A DNA stretch of 8,046 bases, from positions 1 through 8,046 of the forward strand of contig CAMCOJ010000085.1 of NCBI GenBank assembly GCA_945876405.1, read 5' to 3'. Position 1 is the first letter of the stretch. Every line of letters begins with the position of its first letter. The DNA comes from an uncultured Ruminococcus sp. (GTDB lineage Bacteria > Bacillota > Clostridia > Oscillospirales > Ruminococcaceae). The notes beneath the pieces were generated by a model, which saw nothing but the letters and a program-made list of their open reading frames with translations, did not search any database and had not been told where the DNA came from. This document shows positions 1 through 6,889 of the stretch, one piece after another. Both the position numbers and the translations under genes were made by a program.

Positions 1-731
1 GATTTGATATAATCCAGGGATTCCTTGTGTGAGTAAAGCTCTTTTCCTTCGTTCTGCTGAATATTAAAGACAAAAATATCAAGTTTTCTCTGTGCAGTTA
101 TCTTTGAACTTTTCTGACGAAGTGAGCCTGCCGCCGCGTTTCTTGGATTTTTAAATGGTGTTTCATCATTGAGTTCCTGTTTTTCAACAAGTTTGAAAAA
201 CGTTTCCCTTGGCATATATACTTCGCCTCTTACTTCAAGAAGAGGAATATTTTTATCAATCTGAAGAGGAATGGATTTAATAGTTTTAAGATTTTCTGTA
301 ACATCTTCTCCGATAAAACCATCACCACGGGTTGAACCAACAGAGAATTCTCCGTTATGATATTCAAGTGAAACAGAAAGGCCATCAATCTTTGGTTCAA
401 CTATAAACACAGGTGAATCAAGTTCTGATGTGCATTTTTCCACGAACTGCCTGACCTGTTCAAATCCGAATACGTCCTGAAGACTTCCCATCTGAACCTT
501 GTGTTCAACCTTTTCAAATTTGTTAAGAGCCGCTCCGCCTACTCTCCTGGTAGGAGAATTGTCCTTTGCAAATTCCGGAAACTGTTCTTCAAGTGCTCTG
601 AGTTCCTGCATAAGCATATCATACTCATAGTCATCAACAGTCGGATTATCCATGACATAATAACTGTAATTATGTCTGGTTATTATTTCGGTAAGTTCAT
701 CTATTCTTTTTGACGCTGCTGTTTTATCCAT
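1..731 (-). CDS. ligA: NAD-dependent DNA ligase LigA, N-terminal part (3' end beyond left edge)
   Basis: LigA seals nicks in duplex DNA during replication and repair, using NAD+ as the adenylate donor. I translated this frame by hand from the ATG at 731-729; 243 complete codons lie in the window, against about 650-700 residues for a full LigA. Residues about 1-65 form the NMN-binding domain Ia (NYSYYVMDNPTVDDYEYD at 21-38). The adenylation domain follows, with the AMP-accepting lysine K114 in EPKIDGLSVSLEY, then STRGDGFIGEDVT (133-145), LLEVRGEVYMPRE (164-176) and FKNPRNAAAGSLRQ (193-206). The OB-fold, zinc finger, HhH and BRCT regions would lie outside. The start is supported by a GGAGGT ribosome binding site at 742-747, 10 bases upstream. 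It lies 85 bases downstream of hisI behind a hairpin, so it is probably a separate transcription unit; no functional link to histidine synthesis is evident. No stop or frameshift interrupts the visible part. Confidence 0.97.
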   Translation of the reverse strand, partial: MDKTAASKRIDELTEIITRHNYSYYVMDNPTVDDYEYDMLMQELRALEEQFPEFAKDNSPTRRVGGAALNKFEKVEHKVQMGSLQDVFGFEQVRQFVEKCTSELDSPVFIVEPKIDGLSVSLEYHNGEFSVGSTRGDGFIGEDVTENLKTIKSIPLQIDKNIPLLEVRGEVYMPRETFFKLVEKQELNDETPFKNPRNAAAGSLRQKSSKITAQRKLDIFVFNIQQNEGKELYSHKESLDYIK

Positions 732-741
732 ATTTCTCTGT

Positions 742-747
742 ACCTCC
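742..747 (-). promoter_or_regulatory. ribosome binding site of ligA
   Basis: GGAGGT on the minus strand, 10 bases before the ligA ATG at 731. It fixes the start codon, because no other in-frame start nearby has comparable spacing. Confidence 0.8.
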
Positions 748-762
748 ATACTCTGTAAATGT

Positions 763-790
763 ACAATAAGGGAACTGCCGCATCCGGCAA
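763..790 (-). promoter_or_regulatory. possible ligA promoter overlapping the terminator hairpin
   Basis: A weak sigma-A-like match: TTGCCG (790-785, 4 of 6 against TTGACA) and TATTGT (768-763, 4 of 6 against TATAAT), 16 bases apart. Transcription would start near 755, leaving a leader of about 24 bases that contains the ribosome binding site. The -35 element would sit inside the hairpin that ends the his operon. The match is poor and the call rests mainly on the need for a promoter in this short gap; ligA could instead be read by readthrough. Confidence 0.25.
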
Positions 791-796
791 TTCCCT
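769..796 (-). terminator. probable Rho-independent terminator of the his operon
   Basis: In the minus-strand RNA the two arms AGGGAAUUGCCG and CGGCAGUUCCCU pair over 12 base pairs, including one U-G wobble, around a 4-base loop (GAUG). The stem begins 20 bases after the hisI stop codon. The sequence after the stem, UAUUGUACAUUU, is U-rich but not a clean U-run, so termination may be partial. On the plus strand the hairpin is followed by GCATATAACG, which has no T-run, so it fits only the his operon direction. Confidence 0.75.
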
Positions 797-816
797 GCAT
801 ATAACGTTCTTTTCCA

Positions 817-1134
817 TCAGATAATCTGATTAAAGAAACATGTGTAATTTCCTGTGTGGCATGCAGCCCCTGTCTGTTCAACGTTTACCAGAAGTGTATC
901 GTCATCGCAGTCTCCGTACATGCTTATTACCTTCTGGAGATGACCGGATGTTGCACCTTTGTTCCAGAGTTCCTGTCTTGAACGGCTCCAGAACCATGTA
1001 TAACCTGTTTCGATAGTCTTTTGAAGACTTTCTCTGTTCATATAGGCAAGCATAAGAACCTCACCGGTTTTTACATCTTTTACAATAGCCGGTATAAGTT
1101 CTCCCTTTTTAAAAAATTTATCGAGATCCTGCAT
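817..1134 (-). CDS. hisI: phosphoribosyl-AMP cyclohydrolase HisI (not fused to HisE)
   Basis: HisI is the cytoplasmic zinc enzyme that hydrolytically opens the adenine ring of phosphoribosyl-AMP to give ProFAR. The 105-residue product carries the family core: [10 protein letters not shown] (28-37), [20 protein letters not shown] (46-65), and the metal site DCDDD (75-79). Magnesium-type ligands are D75, D77 and D79; the zinc cysteines are C76, C92 (in AACHTG) and C99, with the 16- and 7-residue spacing usual for the family. The protein ends six residues after C99, so no phosphoribosyl-ATP pyrophosphatase (HisE) domain is attached. AGGAG at 1144-1148, 9 bases upstream, supports the start. It follows hisF by 30 bases and is the last gene before the terminator hairpin. 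Enteric bacteria and many others have a bifunctional HisIE at this place. Confidence 0.97.
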   Translation of the reverse strand: MQDLDKFFKKGELIPAIVKDVKTGEVLMLAYMNRESLQKTIETGYTWFWSRSRQELWNKGATSGHLQKVISMYGDCDDDTLLVNVEQTGAACHTGNYTCFFNQII

Positions 1135-1164
1135 TTTTATTTTCTCCTGTATTATATGTTATAA

Positions 1165-1920
1165 TCATCTCATTATAATGCCTTTTTCACGGCAGTGTTT
1201 CTTGACATCACCGACAGTAAGCTCCTTAAAATGAAAAAGTGAAGCTGCAAGTGCTGCTGTAGCTCCTGTTTTTTCAAAAACCTCAGAAAAATCGTCAATC
1301 TTTCCGGCACCGCCGCTTGCAATTACAGGAATACTAACTGAATCACAGACAGCCTTAAGCATCTTAATGTCAAATCCTTCCTTAGTGCCGTCAGCATCAA
1401 TTGAATTAAGACAAATCTCTCCGGCACCAAGCTGTTCAATCTGTTTAACCCAGTCAATGAGATCAAGATTCATGTCAACACGACCGCCGTTGATATAAAC
1501 TGTCCACTTTTCATCAGCGATTTTCTTAGCGTCGATGCCAACGCAAATACACTGGCTTCCGAAAATATCAGCACCATCTCTGATAAGCTGAGGATTCTTT
1601 ACTGCCTGTGAATTTACAGACACCTTGTCAGCTCCTGCCCTGAGTGTTTCACGTATATCGTCAACAGTTTTTATTCCTCCGCCTACTGTAAGAGGGACAA
1701 ATACTTTTTTTGCCGTATCTCTTACCACATCAAGAAACACTCCTCTTCCTTCAAAAGAAGCCGTAATATCATAAAATACTATTTCGTCAGCACCCTGCCT
1801 GTTGTACTCTTCAGCACATTCAACAGGATCTCCGACATCTTTTACGCCTTCGAAATTAACGCCTTTAACTACCTTGCCGTTTCTAACGTCAAGACATGGA
1901 ATAATTCTCTTTGCAAGCAT
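1165..1920 (-). CDS. hisF: imidazole glycerol phosphate synthase, cyclase subunit HisF
   Basis: HisF takes ammonia from HisH and converts PRFAR into imidazole glycerol phosphate and AICAR, the latter returning to purine synthesis. The 251-residue length is standard for this (beta/alpha)8 barrel. Visible residues: catalytic D11 in [15 protein letters not shown] and D130 in CVGIDAKK; K19; phosphate-binding loops TVGGGI (78-83) and ASGGAGK (201-207); and the ammonia-gate set R5, E46, K99 and E168, all in the positions known from Thermotoga HisF. D98 next to K99 is the usual HisH-contact position. In the barrel-strand motif near 173-180 this protein has SIDADGTK where many relatives have MDRDGTK. 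The start lies 5 bases after the hisA stop, with its ribosome binding site inside the hisA C-terminal codons. The position between hisA and hisI fits co-expression with HisH. Confidence 0.98.
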   Translation of the reverse strand: MLAKRIIPCLDVRNGKVVKGVNFEGVKDVGDPVECAEEYNRQGADEIVFYDITASFEGRGVFLDVVRDTAKKVFVPLTVGGGIKTVDDIRETLRAGADKVSVNSQAVKNPQLIRDGADIFGSQCICVGIDAKKIADEKWTVYINGGRVDMNLDLIDWVKQIEQLGAGEICLNSIDADGTKEGFDIKMLKAVCDSVSIPVIASGGAGKIDDFSEVFEKTGATAALAASLFHFKELTVGDVKKHCREKGIIMR

Positions 1921-1925
1921 ATCAG

Positions 1926-2654
1926 TTATTCTCCTTTTGCTACTGAAATTGCTTCTCTTAAGTCAAGAGTGCCTTTATAGATTGATTTTCCGCAAATTGT
2001 ACCGTAAAGATTCATCTCTTTGCAGATTTTTATATCCTCAATTGTATGGACTCCACCACTTGCAATAATACTGCACTTTCTGTCAGTACCTTCCGCCAGG
2101 GCTCTGAGCTGCTCAGCATTCACTCCTGAGAGCGTTCCGTCCTTTGAAATATCTGTAAAGATAAAATACTTTACGCCAAATTTCATCATTTCATTGGCAA
2201 GGTCTATGTAATTAACATCCGATGCTTCAAGCCAGCCTTCGGTTGCTACCATGCCGTTCATTGCATCGATTCCGACAACAATCTTTTCGCTGCCGAATTT
2301 GTCTACTGCCTCTTTTACAAGACGTGGATTTTTAAGTGCAACCGAACCGAGTATTACTCTTGTTATACCCATGCGAAGATATTCATCTATAGTTTCAAGG
2401 TTTCTGATACCCCCGCCAAGTTCAACCTTAAGATTTGTTTTTTCAGCTACGTCTGTATATATCTTTGTATTAACCGGTCTGCCTTCCTTTGCACCATCAA
2501 GATCAACCATGTGAATCCATTCAGAACCAGCTTCCTCAAATCCCTTTGCAGTTTCAAGATAATTGGAAGCAACCTTTTCCACTGTATTAAAGTCGCCCTT
2601 AAAAAGTCTTACGCAGTTTCCGTCTTTAATATCTATAGCCGGGAGTATAATCAT
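1926..2654 (-). CDS. hisA: ProFAR isomerase HisA
   Basis: HisA catalyses the Amadori rearrangement of ProFAR to PRFAR, the substrate of HisF. The 242-residue product is a (beta/alpha)8 barrel, paralogous to HisF. General acid/base residues are D8 in [10 protein letters not shown] and D130 in VVGIDAMNG. Other family motifs are [11 protein letters not shown] (48-58), [10 protein letters not shown] (76-85), [13 protein letters not shown] (167-179) and IIASGGV (196-202). The ATG overlaps the hisH stop as ATGA, and GGAGGA at 2663-2668 lies 8 bases upstream. In actinobacteria the related PriA also does the TrpF reaction; a complete separate his operon in a probable Bacillota background makes plain HisA the better call. 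Nothing is truncated. Confidence 0.97.
   Translation of the reverse strand: MIILPAIDIKDGNCVRLFKGDFNTVEKVASNYLETAKGFEEAGSEWIHMVDLDGAKEGRPVNTKIYTDVAEKTNLKVELGGGIRNLETIDEYLRMGITRVILGSVALKNPRLVKEAVDKFGSEKIVVGIDAMNGMVATEGWLEASDVNYIDLANEMMKFGVKYFIFTDISKDGTLSGVNAEQLRALAEGTDRKCSIIASGGVHTIEDIKICKEMNLYGTICGKSIYKGTLDLREAISVAKGE
1931..1936 (-). promoter_or_regulatory. ribosome binding site of hisF inside the hisA tail
   Basis: AAGGAG, 10 bases before the hisF ATG. These bases also form part of the last hisA codons for Lys-Gly-Glu before the TAA stop. Confidence 0.8.
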
Positions 2655-3256
2655 TTTATAAGTCCTCCGAAATTCTTTAATATCTGAAGCCCTGTCTTTC
2701 CGCTCTTTTCCGGATGGAACTGAGCTCCGTATACAAAACTTCCGTCTGTAACAAGAGCAGGCACTTTATCCGGGTATTCGCTGTACGCTGCTATATTGCT
2801 GTCATCGCAGTATGCCTGATATGAATGAACAAAATAAACGTACTCATCATCACCGATACCCTGAAGCAGAGGACAGTCATTGAGCTTTTCAAGCTTATTC
2901 CAGCCCATATGAGGGATAATATATCCCGGTGCTTCTATTCTGTCAACCTTACCGCTGATAAGACCAAGACCCTCTGTTTTTTCAAATTCATAGCTTTTAT
3001 CAAAAAGCATCTGCATTCCGAGGCAGATACCAAGCAGAGGTTTTTTTGAGGCTTCCTCTTTGATAACATCAGTCATTCCTGAATCATCAAGCATTTTCAT
3101 GGCACCCGGAAACGCCCCTACACCAGGAAGAATAAGAGCATCAGCTTCTTTAATCTGATTAATATCAGAAGTAAGTATACTGTCAAGTCCAAGGTAATCA
3201 AGTGCATTTTTAACACTGAAAATATTTCCTGCACCGTAATCTATGATAGAAATCAT
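2651..3256 (-). CDS. hisH: imidazole glycerol phosphate synthase, glutamine amidotransferase subunit HisH
   Basis: HisH hydrolyses glutamine and passes ammonia through a channel to HisF. The 201-residue product is a class I (triad) glutamine amidotransferase. It starts with the typical IIDYGAGN; the oxyanion-strand motif LPGVGAF is at 43-49; the nucleophile is C78 in LLGICLGMQ; and the other triad members are H181 and E183 in QFHPEKSG. IPHMGWN (114-120) and YFVHSY (141-146) are also HisH-specific signatures. The start overlaps the hisB stop by one base (TGATG), and the stop overlaps the hisA start by four, which suggests translational coupling. All catalytic residues are present. It differs from PabA/TrpG amidotransferases in these HisH signatures and in its context next to hisA and hisF. 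Confidence 0.98.
   Translation of the reverse strand: MISIIDYGAGNIFSVKNALDYLGLDSILTSDINQIKEADALILPGVGAFPGAMKMLDDSGMTDVIKEEASKKPLLGICLGMQMLFDKSYEFEKTEGLGLISGKVDRIEAPGYIIPHMGWNKLEKLNDCPLLQGIGDDEYVYFVHSYQAYCDDSNIAAYSEYPDKVPALVTDGSFVYGAQFHPEKSGKTGLQILKNFGGLIK
2663..2668 (-). promoter_or_regulatory. ribosome binding site of hisA inside the hisH tail
   Basis: GGAGGA, 8 bases before the hisA ATG. The same six bases encode the Gly-Gly pair close to the C-terminus of HisH. Confidence 0.8.
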
Positions 3257-3846
3257 CAGAGAACTCCTTTCGTTGAAAGTGGCTTTCCGCTTTCAGAAAA
3301 TGTAACAGCTTCCTTAAGTGCATGTGCTGCTGATTTGTATATTGCCTCACATTTGTGATGATCATTTGTTCCGTACAAAAGATTAATATGCATCGTAATG
3401 CCTGCATTAAAAGCAAATGCTCTGAAAAATTCTTCTGTAAGACAAACATCATACCCGCCACAGCTCTGGTTTGTAAATTCTGCATTAAATACAAGAAAAG
3501 GTCTGTTGCTTATATCAAGACTAGTCATGGCAAGAGATTCGTCCATTGGAATATATGATGTCCCGTATCTCTTTATTCCTGACTTGTTACCAAGTGCAGC
3601 GGCAAGAGCCTGTCCGAGAGCTATTCCTGTATCTTCAACAGTATGATGACCATCAACATGAAGATCGCCCTTAACCTTTATGCTCATACTGATTCCGCTG
3701 TGTACGGAAAGAGCAGTAAGCATATGATCAAAGAAACCAATACCTGTGTCTATCTCTGCTTTTCCGTTTCCGTCAAGACTTACAGTAATATCTATATCCG
3801 TTTCTCTTGTTGTTCTAGTAATCTTTCCGGTTCTTTCATTTATCAT
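3256..3846 (-). CDS. hisB: imidazoleglycerol-phosphate dehydratase HisB (monofunctional)
   Basis: HisB removes water from imidazole glycerol phosphate to give imidazole acetol phosphate, using manganese. The 196-residue length matches the stand-alone dehydratase. Visible signatures are the opening RTGKITRTTRETDI, DTGIGFFDHML (33-43), DLHVDGHHTVEDTGIALG (61-78), MDESLAMTSLDISNRP (101-116) and NDHHKCEAIYKS (161-172). The His and Glu residues of the two HHxxE(D/A)-type segments are the expected metal ligands. The tail STKGVL is the family's usual ending. There is no N-terminal HAD phosphatase domain as in the enterobacterial bifunctional HisB, so histidinol phosphate must be dephosphorylated by another protein. 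The ATG overlaps the hisC stop (ATGA). GGAGG at 3857-3861 lies 10 bases upstream. Confidence 0.98.
   Translation of the reverse strand: MINERTGKITRTTRETDIDITVSLDGNGKAEIDTGIGFFDHMLTALSVHSGISMSIKVKGDLHVDGHHTVEDTGIALGQALAAALGNKSGIKRYGTSYIPMDESLAMTSLDISNRPFLVFNAEFTNQSCGGYDVCLTEEFFRAFAFNAGITMHINLLYGTNDHHKCEAIYKSAAHALKEAVTFSESGKPLSTKGVL
3264..3269 (-). promoter_or_regulatory. ribosome binding site of hisH inside the hisB tail
   Basis: AAGGAG, 7 bases before the hisH ATG. It falls in the codons for Lys-Gly-Val of the conserved STKGVL ending of HisB, so the same bases serve a conserved peptide and initiation of the next gene. Confidence 0.8.
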
Positions 3847-4904
3847 TTAAGAATTCCCTCCAGTGCACCGAACAGTTCATCCATCTCCTCACGGGTACCA
3901 ACTGATATCCTGAGATGATTGTTTATTTTTTCTTTATTCCAGTATCTTACGTATATTTTTCTTTCTTTAAGTGCAGTAAATATTTCGGATGCCGGAACAG
4001 ATTTGTGCGATGCAAATATAAAGTTGCTCTTTGAATCAGGAAATGTAAATCCAAGTTCAGCAAGCCTTTTTTTCGAGTATTCCCTTGTTTCAGTTATTTT
4101 ATTTACTGTACGGACAAAATACTCTTCATCTTTTATACCTGCTGCTCCGCAAAGAATAGTGAGCGGAGTCATTGTATATGAATTTATTGAAAACTTTACA
4201 TCATTCATATACTTTATCAGCTTTTCATTTCCTATTGCATAACCTATTCTCATTCCGGCCATTGAACGTGACTTTGAGAAAGTCTGGACGACGAGAAGGT
4301 TTTCATATTTTTCTGTAAGCGACAGTGCACTTTCTGCACCAAAATCAACATACGCCTCATCAATGATTACAACAGAACCGGGATTTGATTTTACAATATC
4401 CTCTATCATTTCAAGGCTTTCCTCGCAGCCTGTCGGTGCGTTTGGATTCGGGAAAATGATTCCACCGTTTTCACACTTATAATCATCAGGATTTATTCTG
4501 AAATCTGAATCAAGCGGTTTCTGAATATACGGAATCCTGTATACATCAGCCCACACATCATAGAATGAATATGTGATATCCGGAAAGAGAACCGGCTTGT
4601 CTGAATTGAAAAATGTGAGAAAAGCAACTGACAGAACATCGTCAGAACCGACTCCGACAAATACCTGTGATGATTTTACACCATATCTTTCTGCAATAGC
4701 ATTAACAAGTACTGAGGCATCCGGATCAGGATACAGTCTCATATCTGCGCAGTTGTATTCATCAAGCACTTTTCTGACAGAAGGCGAAGGCGGATATGGG
4801 TTTTCATTCGTATTAAGTTTAATTACATTACTGAACTTCGGCTGTTCGCCTGGTACGTACGGGACTACCTTACGTACGTTGTTTTCCCATGAACCTGTAT
4901 TCAT
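3843..4904 (-). CDS. hisC: histidinol-phosphate aminotransferase HisC
   Basis: HisC transfers the amino group of glutamate to imidazole acetol phosphate, giving histidinol phosphate; it is a class I/II fold-type I PLP enzyme. The 353-residue length is usual. Motifs in order: KLNTNENPYPPSP (29-41), GVGSDD (84-89), FPNPNAPTG (151-159), IIDEAYVDF (180-188), TFSKSRSMAGMRIGY (208-222) with the PLP-binding lysine K211, and LRISVGT (331-337) with the substrate-carboxylate arginine R332. HisC-like enzymes may also act on aromatic or other amino acids, but the position between hisD and hisB makes the histidine role firm. AAGGAG at 4913-4918, 8 bases before the ATG, supports the start. The early codons hold a near-perfect inverted repeat (4853-4877), described separately. 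Confidence 0.97.
   Translation of the reverse strand: MNTGSWENNVRKVVPYVPGEQPKFSNVIKLNTNENPYPPSPSVRKVLDEYNCADMRLYPDPDASVLVNAIAERYGVKSSQVFVGVGSDDVLSVAFLTFFNSDKPVLFPDITYSFYDVWADVYRIPYIQKPLDSDFRINPDDYKCENGGIIFPNPNAPTGCEESLEMIEDIVKSNPGSVVIIDEAYVDFGAESALSLTEKYENLLVVQTFSKSRSMAGMRIGYAIGNEKLIKYMNDVKFSINSYTMTPLTILCGAAGIKDEEYFVRTVNKITETREYSKKRLAELGFTFPDSKSNFIFASHKSVPASEIFTALKERKIYVRYWNKEKINNHLRISVGTREEMDELFGALEGILK
3857..3861 (-). promoter_or_regulatory. ribosome binding site of hisB inside the hisC tail
   Basis: GGAGG, 10 bases before the hisB ATG. It is part of the codons for Glu-Gly in the HisC C-terminal sequence LEGILK. Confidence 0.75.
4853..4877 (-). repeat. inverted repeat (potential RNA hairpin) in early hisC codons
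   Basis: Minus-strand arms GTACGTAAGG and CCGTACGTAC can pair at 9 of 10 positions (one A-G mismatch) around a 5-base loop. The repeat covers positions +28 to +52 of hisC, within the codons for the segment RKVVPYVPG. Each arm contains the palindrome GTAC. The structure is visible; any function is unknown, and it may be only a by-product of codon choice. Confidence 0.5.
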
Positions 4905-4924
4905 ATTTATCGCTCCTTAGCAAA

Positions 4925-6214
4925 TTAGTCTTCAAATCTTACCTTAATTGCATTTGCGTGAGCTGTAAGTCCTTCCCTTTCAGCTATAAGAACAATATCA
5001 TCCTTTGCCTCTTCGAGAGCTTCCCTTGTATAGTAAATAAAGCTTGAACGCTTTGTAAAGCTTTGAACGCCAAGCGGGGAGAAAAATCTCGCTGTGCCGC
5101 TTGTAGGAAGAACGTGGTTAGGACCAGCATAGTAGTCACCAAGTGGTTCTGAAGCGTACTGTCCAAGAAATACTGAGCCTGCATTGTCAAGTTTGCCGAT
5201 ATATTCGAGCGGATTCTCAAAAAGAACCTCAAGGTGTTCAGGTGCAATTGAGTTTGCAAGCTCAACAGCTGTCGCCTTGTCGCCGCAGATAATTGCCGCA
5301 CCAAAGTCAGTAAGGGACTTTTCGATGATTTCCTTTCTTGAAAGGTATGACATCTGGCGTACAATTTCTTCATTAACTCTGTCAGCAATATCCTCACTTG
5401 TAGTCACAAGAATTGCTGAGGCAAGCTTATCGTGTTCTGCCTGTGACATAAGATCGGCAGCAACGTACTTAGGATCTGCTGTTTCATCTGCAAGAACAAG
5501 AATTTCACTCGGGCCTGCAATCATATCAATATCCACTGTTCCGTAAAGAAGCTTCTTTGCTGTAGCAACAAAGATGTTTCCAGGGCCGACAATCTTGTCA
5601 ACCTTTGGAATTTCTTCTGTACCGTATGCAAGAGCGGCTATTGCCTGAGCACCTCCTGACATAAATACCCTGTCTACTCCGCAGAGCGCAGCAGCAACAA
5701 GAATATCCTTGTTTGGAGTACCATCCTTGAGCGGAGGTGTAACCATAATGATTTCCTCAACACCTGCTATCTTTGCCGGAATTGCATTCATAAGCACACT
5801 CGACGGATAAGCTGCAGTACCGCCCGGTACATAAAGTCCAACTTTTGCGAGACCTCTTACTCTCTGACCAAGAATCACTCCGTTGTTCTTTGGCGCGATA
5901 AAACTTTCTGTTTTCTGTCTGTTGTGGAAGTCGCTTATATTCTCAATAGCATTAAGAAGAGCACTTACAAGCTCTTCATCAGCTTCGGAGAGAGCGTCAT
6001 TTATCACATCGCGAGGCACTTCATAATATTTTGGGAGATTTCCGTCAAATTTGAGTGTGTAATTTTTTACTGCTTCATCACCGTTTTTTCGTACGTTTTC
6101 AATTATCTCACTGACTACTTCAGTAACTTTCCTGTCTGTTTCAACATTTCTGGCATCAAGTTCTTTGAGAAAGTTTATTTCATCAGTACCGTTAGCATAT
6201 ATTTTTCTTATCAT
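4925..6214 (-). CDS. hisD: histidinol dehydrogenase HisD
   Basis: HisD carries out the last two steps, the NAD-dependent four-electron oxidation of histidinol to histidine through histidinal, with a zinc ion in the active site. The 429-residue length is typical. The zinc ligands known from E. coli HisD have clear counterparts: Q258 and H261 in MSQAEHDK, D360 in EPLGDYYAGPNH, and H419 in GLTAHANAI. The catalytic pair E326-H327 is in IAPEHLE. GLYVPGGTAAYPSSVLM (126-142), SGGAQAIAALAYGT (186-199), VGPGN (209-213) and DMIAGPSEILV (230-240) are further signatures. The gap to hisG is 18 bases. The ribosome binding site is weaker than its neighbours' (GAAAGG at 6225-6230, 10 bases upstream), which could lower its translation slightly. 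The active site is intact. Confidence 0.98.
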   Translation of the reverse strand: MIRKIYANGTDEINFLKELDARNVETDRKVTEVVSEIIENVRKNGDEAVKNYTLKFDGNLPKYYEVPRDVINDALSEADEELVSALLNAIENISDFHNRQKTESFIAPKNNGVILGQRVRGLAKVGLYVPGGTAAYPSSVLMNAIPAKIAGVEEIIMVTPPLKDGTPNKDILVAAALCGVDRVFMSGGAQAIAALAYGTEEIPKVDKIVGPGNIFVATAKKLLYGTVDIDMIAGPSEILVLADETADPKYVAADLMSQAEHDKLASAILVTTSEDIADRVNEEIVRQMSYLSRKEIIEKSLTDFGAAIICGDKATAVELANSIAPEHLEVLFENPLEYIGKLDNAGSVFLGQYASEPLGDYYAGPNHVLPTSGTARFFSPLGVQSFTKRSSFIYYTREALEEAKDDIVLIAEREGLTAHANAIKVRFED

Positions 6215-6232
6215 ATCAATACTGCCTTTCTG

Positions 6233-6868
6233 TTATTCCGAAATCTTTTTTTCAATCTTTTCAACGAGAGATTCAATTTCCTGCTGGCGCATCTTCATAC
6301 TAACTGTATTTACAATGAGTCTTGCTGCGATAGGCGCTATATCTTCCTTAACTTCGAGTCCGTTTTCCTTAAGTGTAGTACCTGTCTCAACAATATCAAC
6401 TATCCCGTCAGAAAGATCAAGAAGAGGTGCAAGTTCAACTGAACCTTCAATCTTAACTATTTCAACGTCCATACCTTTGGCTTCGAAAAATGTTCTTGCA
6501 ACGTTAGGATACTTCGTTGCAATAGTTTTTACTCCAAAGCCTTCGTAAAAATCAACGCCCTTCTTTGCAGCAAGAGCAAATTTACACTTTCCGAATCCAA
6601 GATTTACTATCTCGAAAAATTTACCCGGCATTTCCATGATTGTATCCTTGCCGACAACACCCATATCACATACACCTCTGTCAACATATGTAATTACGTC
6701 AGCTGCTTTTGCAAGTACTACTTCAAGATTGGCATCAGGAATGCTGAGAATAAGTTTTCTTCCCTTTTCATGAACTTCTGTACAGTCAAAGCCAAGGCTT
6801 TCAAGAAGTCCTACTGTATCCTTTTCAAGACGCCCCTTAGTAAGAGCTATTCTTAATGGTTTAGACAT
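6233..6868 (-). CDS. hisG: ATP phosphoribosyltransferase catalytic subunit HisG, short form
   Basis: HisG starts the pathway by joining ATP and PRPP to give phosphoribosyl-ATP and pyrophosphate, the committed and normally feedback-controlled step. The 211-residue product is the short form: it has the two periplasmic-binding-protein-like lobes but lacks the C-terminal ACT-like regulatory domain of the roughly 300-residue long form. LRIALTKGRLEKDT (5-18) and DRGVCDMGVVGKD (63-75) lie in the first lobe. The PRPP-binding loop is in SDGIVDIVETGTTLKENGL (153-171). Short HisG proteins need HisZ for activity and histidine inhibition, and hisZ lies directly upstream (21-base gap). AAAGGAAG at 6877-6884, 8 bases before the ATG, sets the start. 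Confidence 0.98.
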   Translation of the reverse strand: MSKPLRIALTKGRLEKDTVGLLESLGFDCTEVHEKGRKLILSIPDANLEVVLAKAADVITYVDRGVCDMGVVGKDTIMEMPGKFFEIVNLGFGKCKFALAAKKGVDFYEGFGVKTIATKYPNVARTFFEAKGMDVEIVKIEGSVELAPLLDLSDGIVDIVETGTTLKENGLEVKEDIAPIAARLIVNTVSMKMRQQEIESLVEKIEKKISE

Positions 6869-6889
6869 TTATGTAACTTCCTTTCGGTA

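Noticed and set aside
817..1134. Bifunctional HisIE
   Set aside because: The frame stops soon after the last zinc cysteine, and the 85 bases to ligA cannot encode a HisE domain.
1926..2654. Bifunctional PriA (HisA/TrpF)
   Set aside because: PriA is an actinobacterial solution; nothing in the window suggests that lineage or a missing trpF, and the protein reads as ordinary HisA.
4984..5397. A 137-codon minus-strand frame inside hisD
   Set aside because: Out-of-frame shadow of hisD, whose own frame carries all the zinc ligands and catalytic residues.
5924..6442. A 172-codon plus-strand open frame, the longest on that strand
   Set aside because: It lies antisense to the hisD 5' end and the hisG 3' end, both certain genes. 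Its product is a low-complexity Phe/Tyr/Ile/Ser-rich sequence typical of reading A/G-rich codons backwards, and no proper ribosome binding site was noticed.
6165..6548. A 127-codon plus-strand open frame over hisG
   Set aside because: Antisense shadow of hisG and the hisD start; Ser/Ile/Phe-rich product with no recognisable motif.
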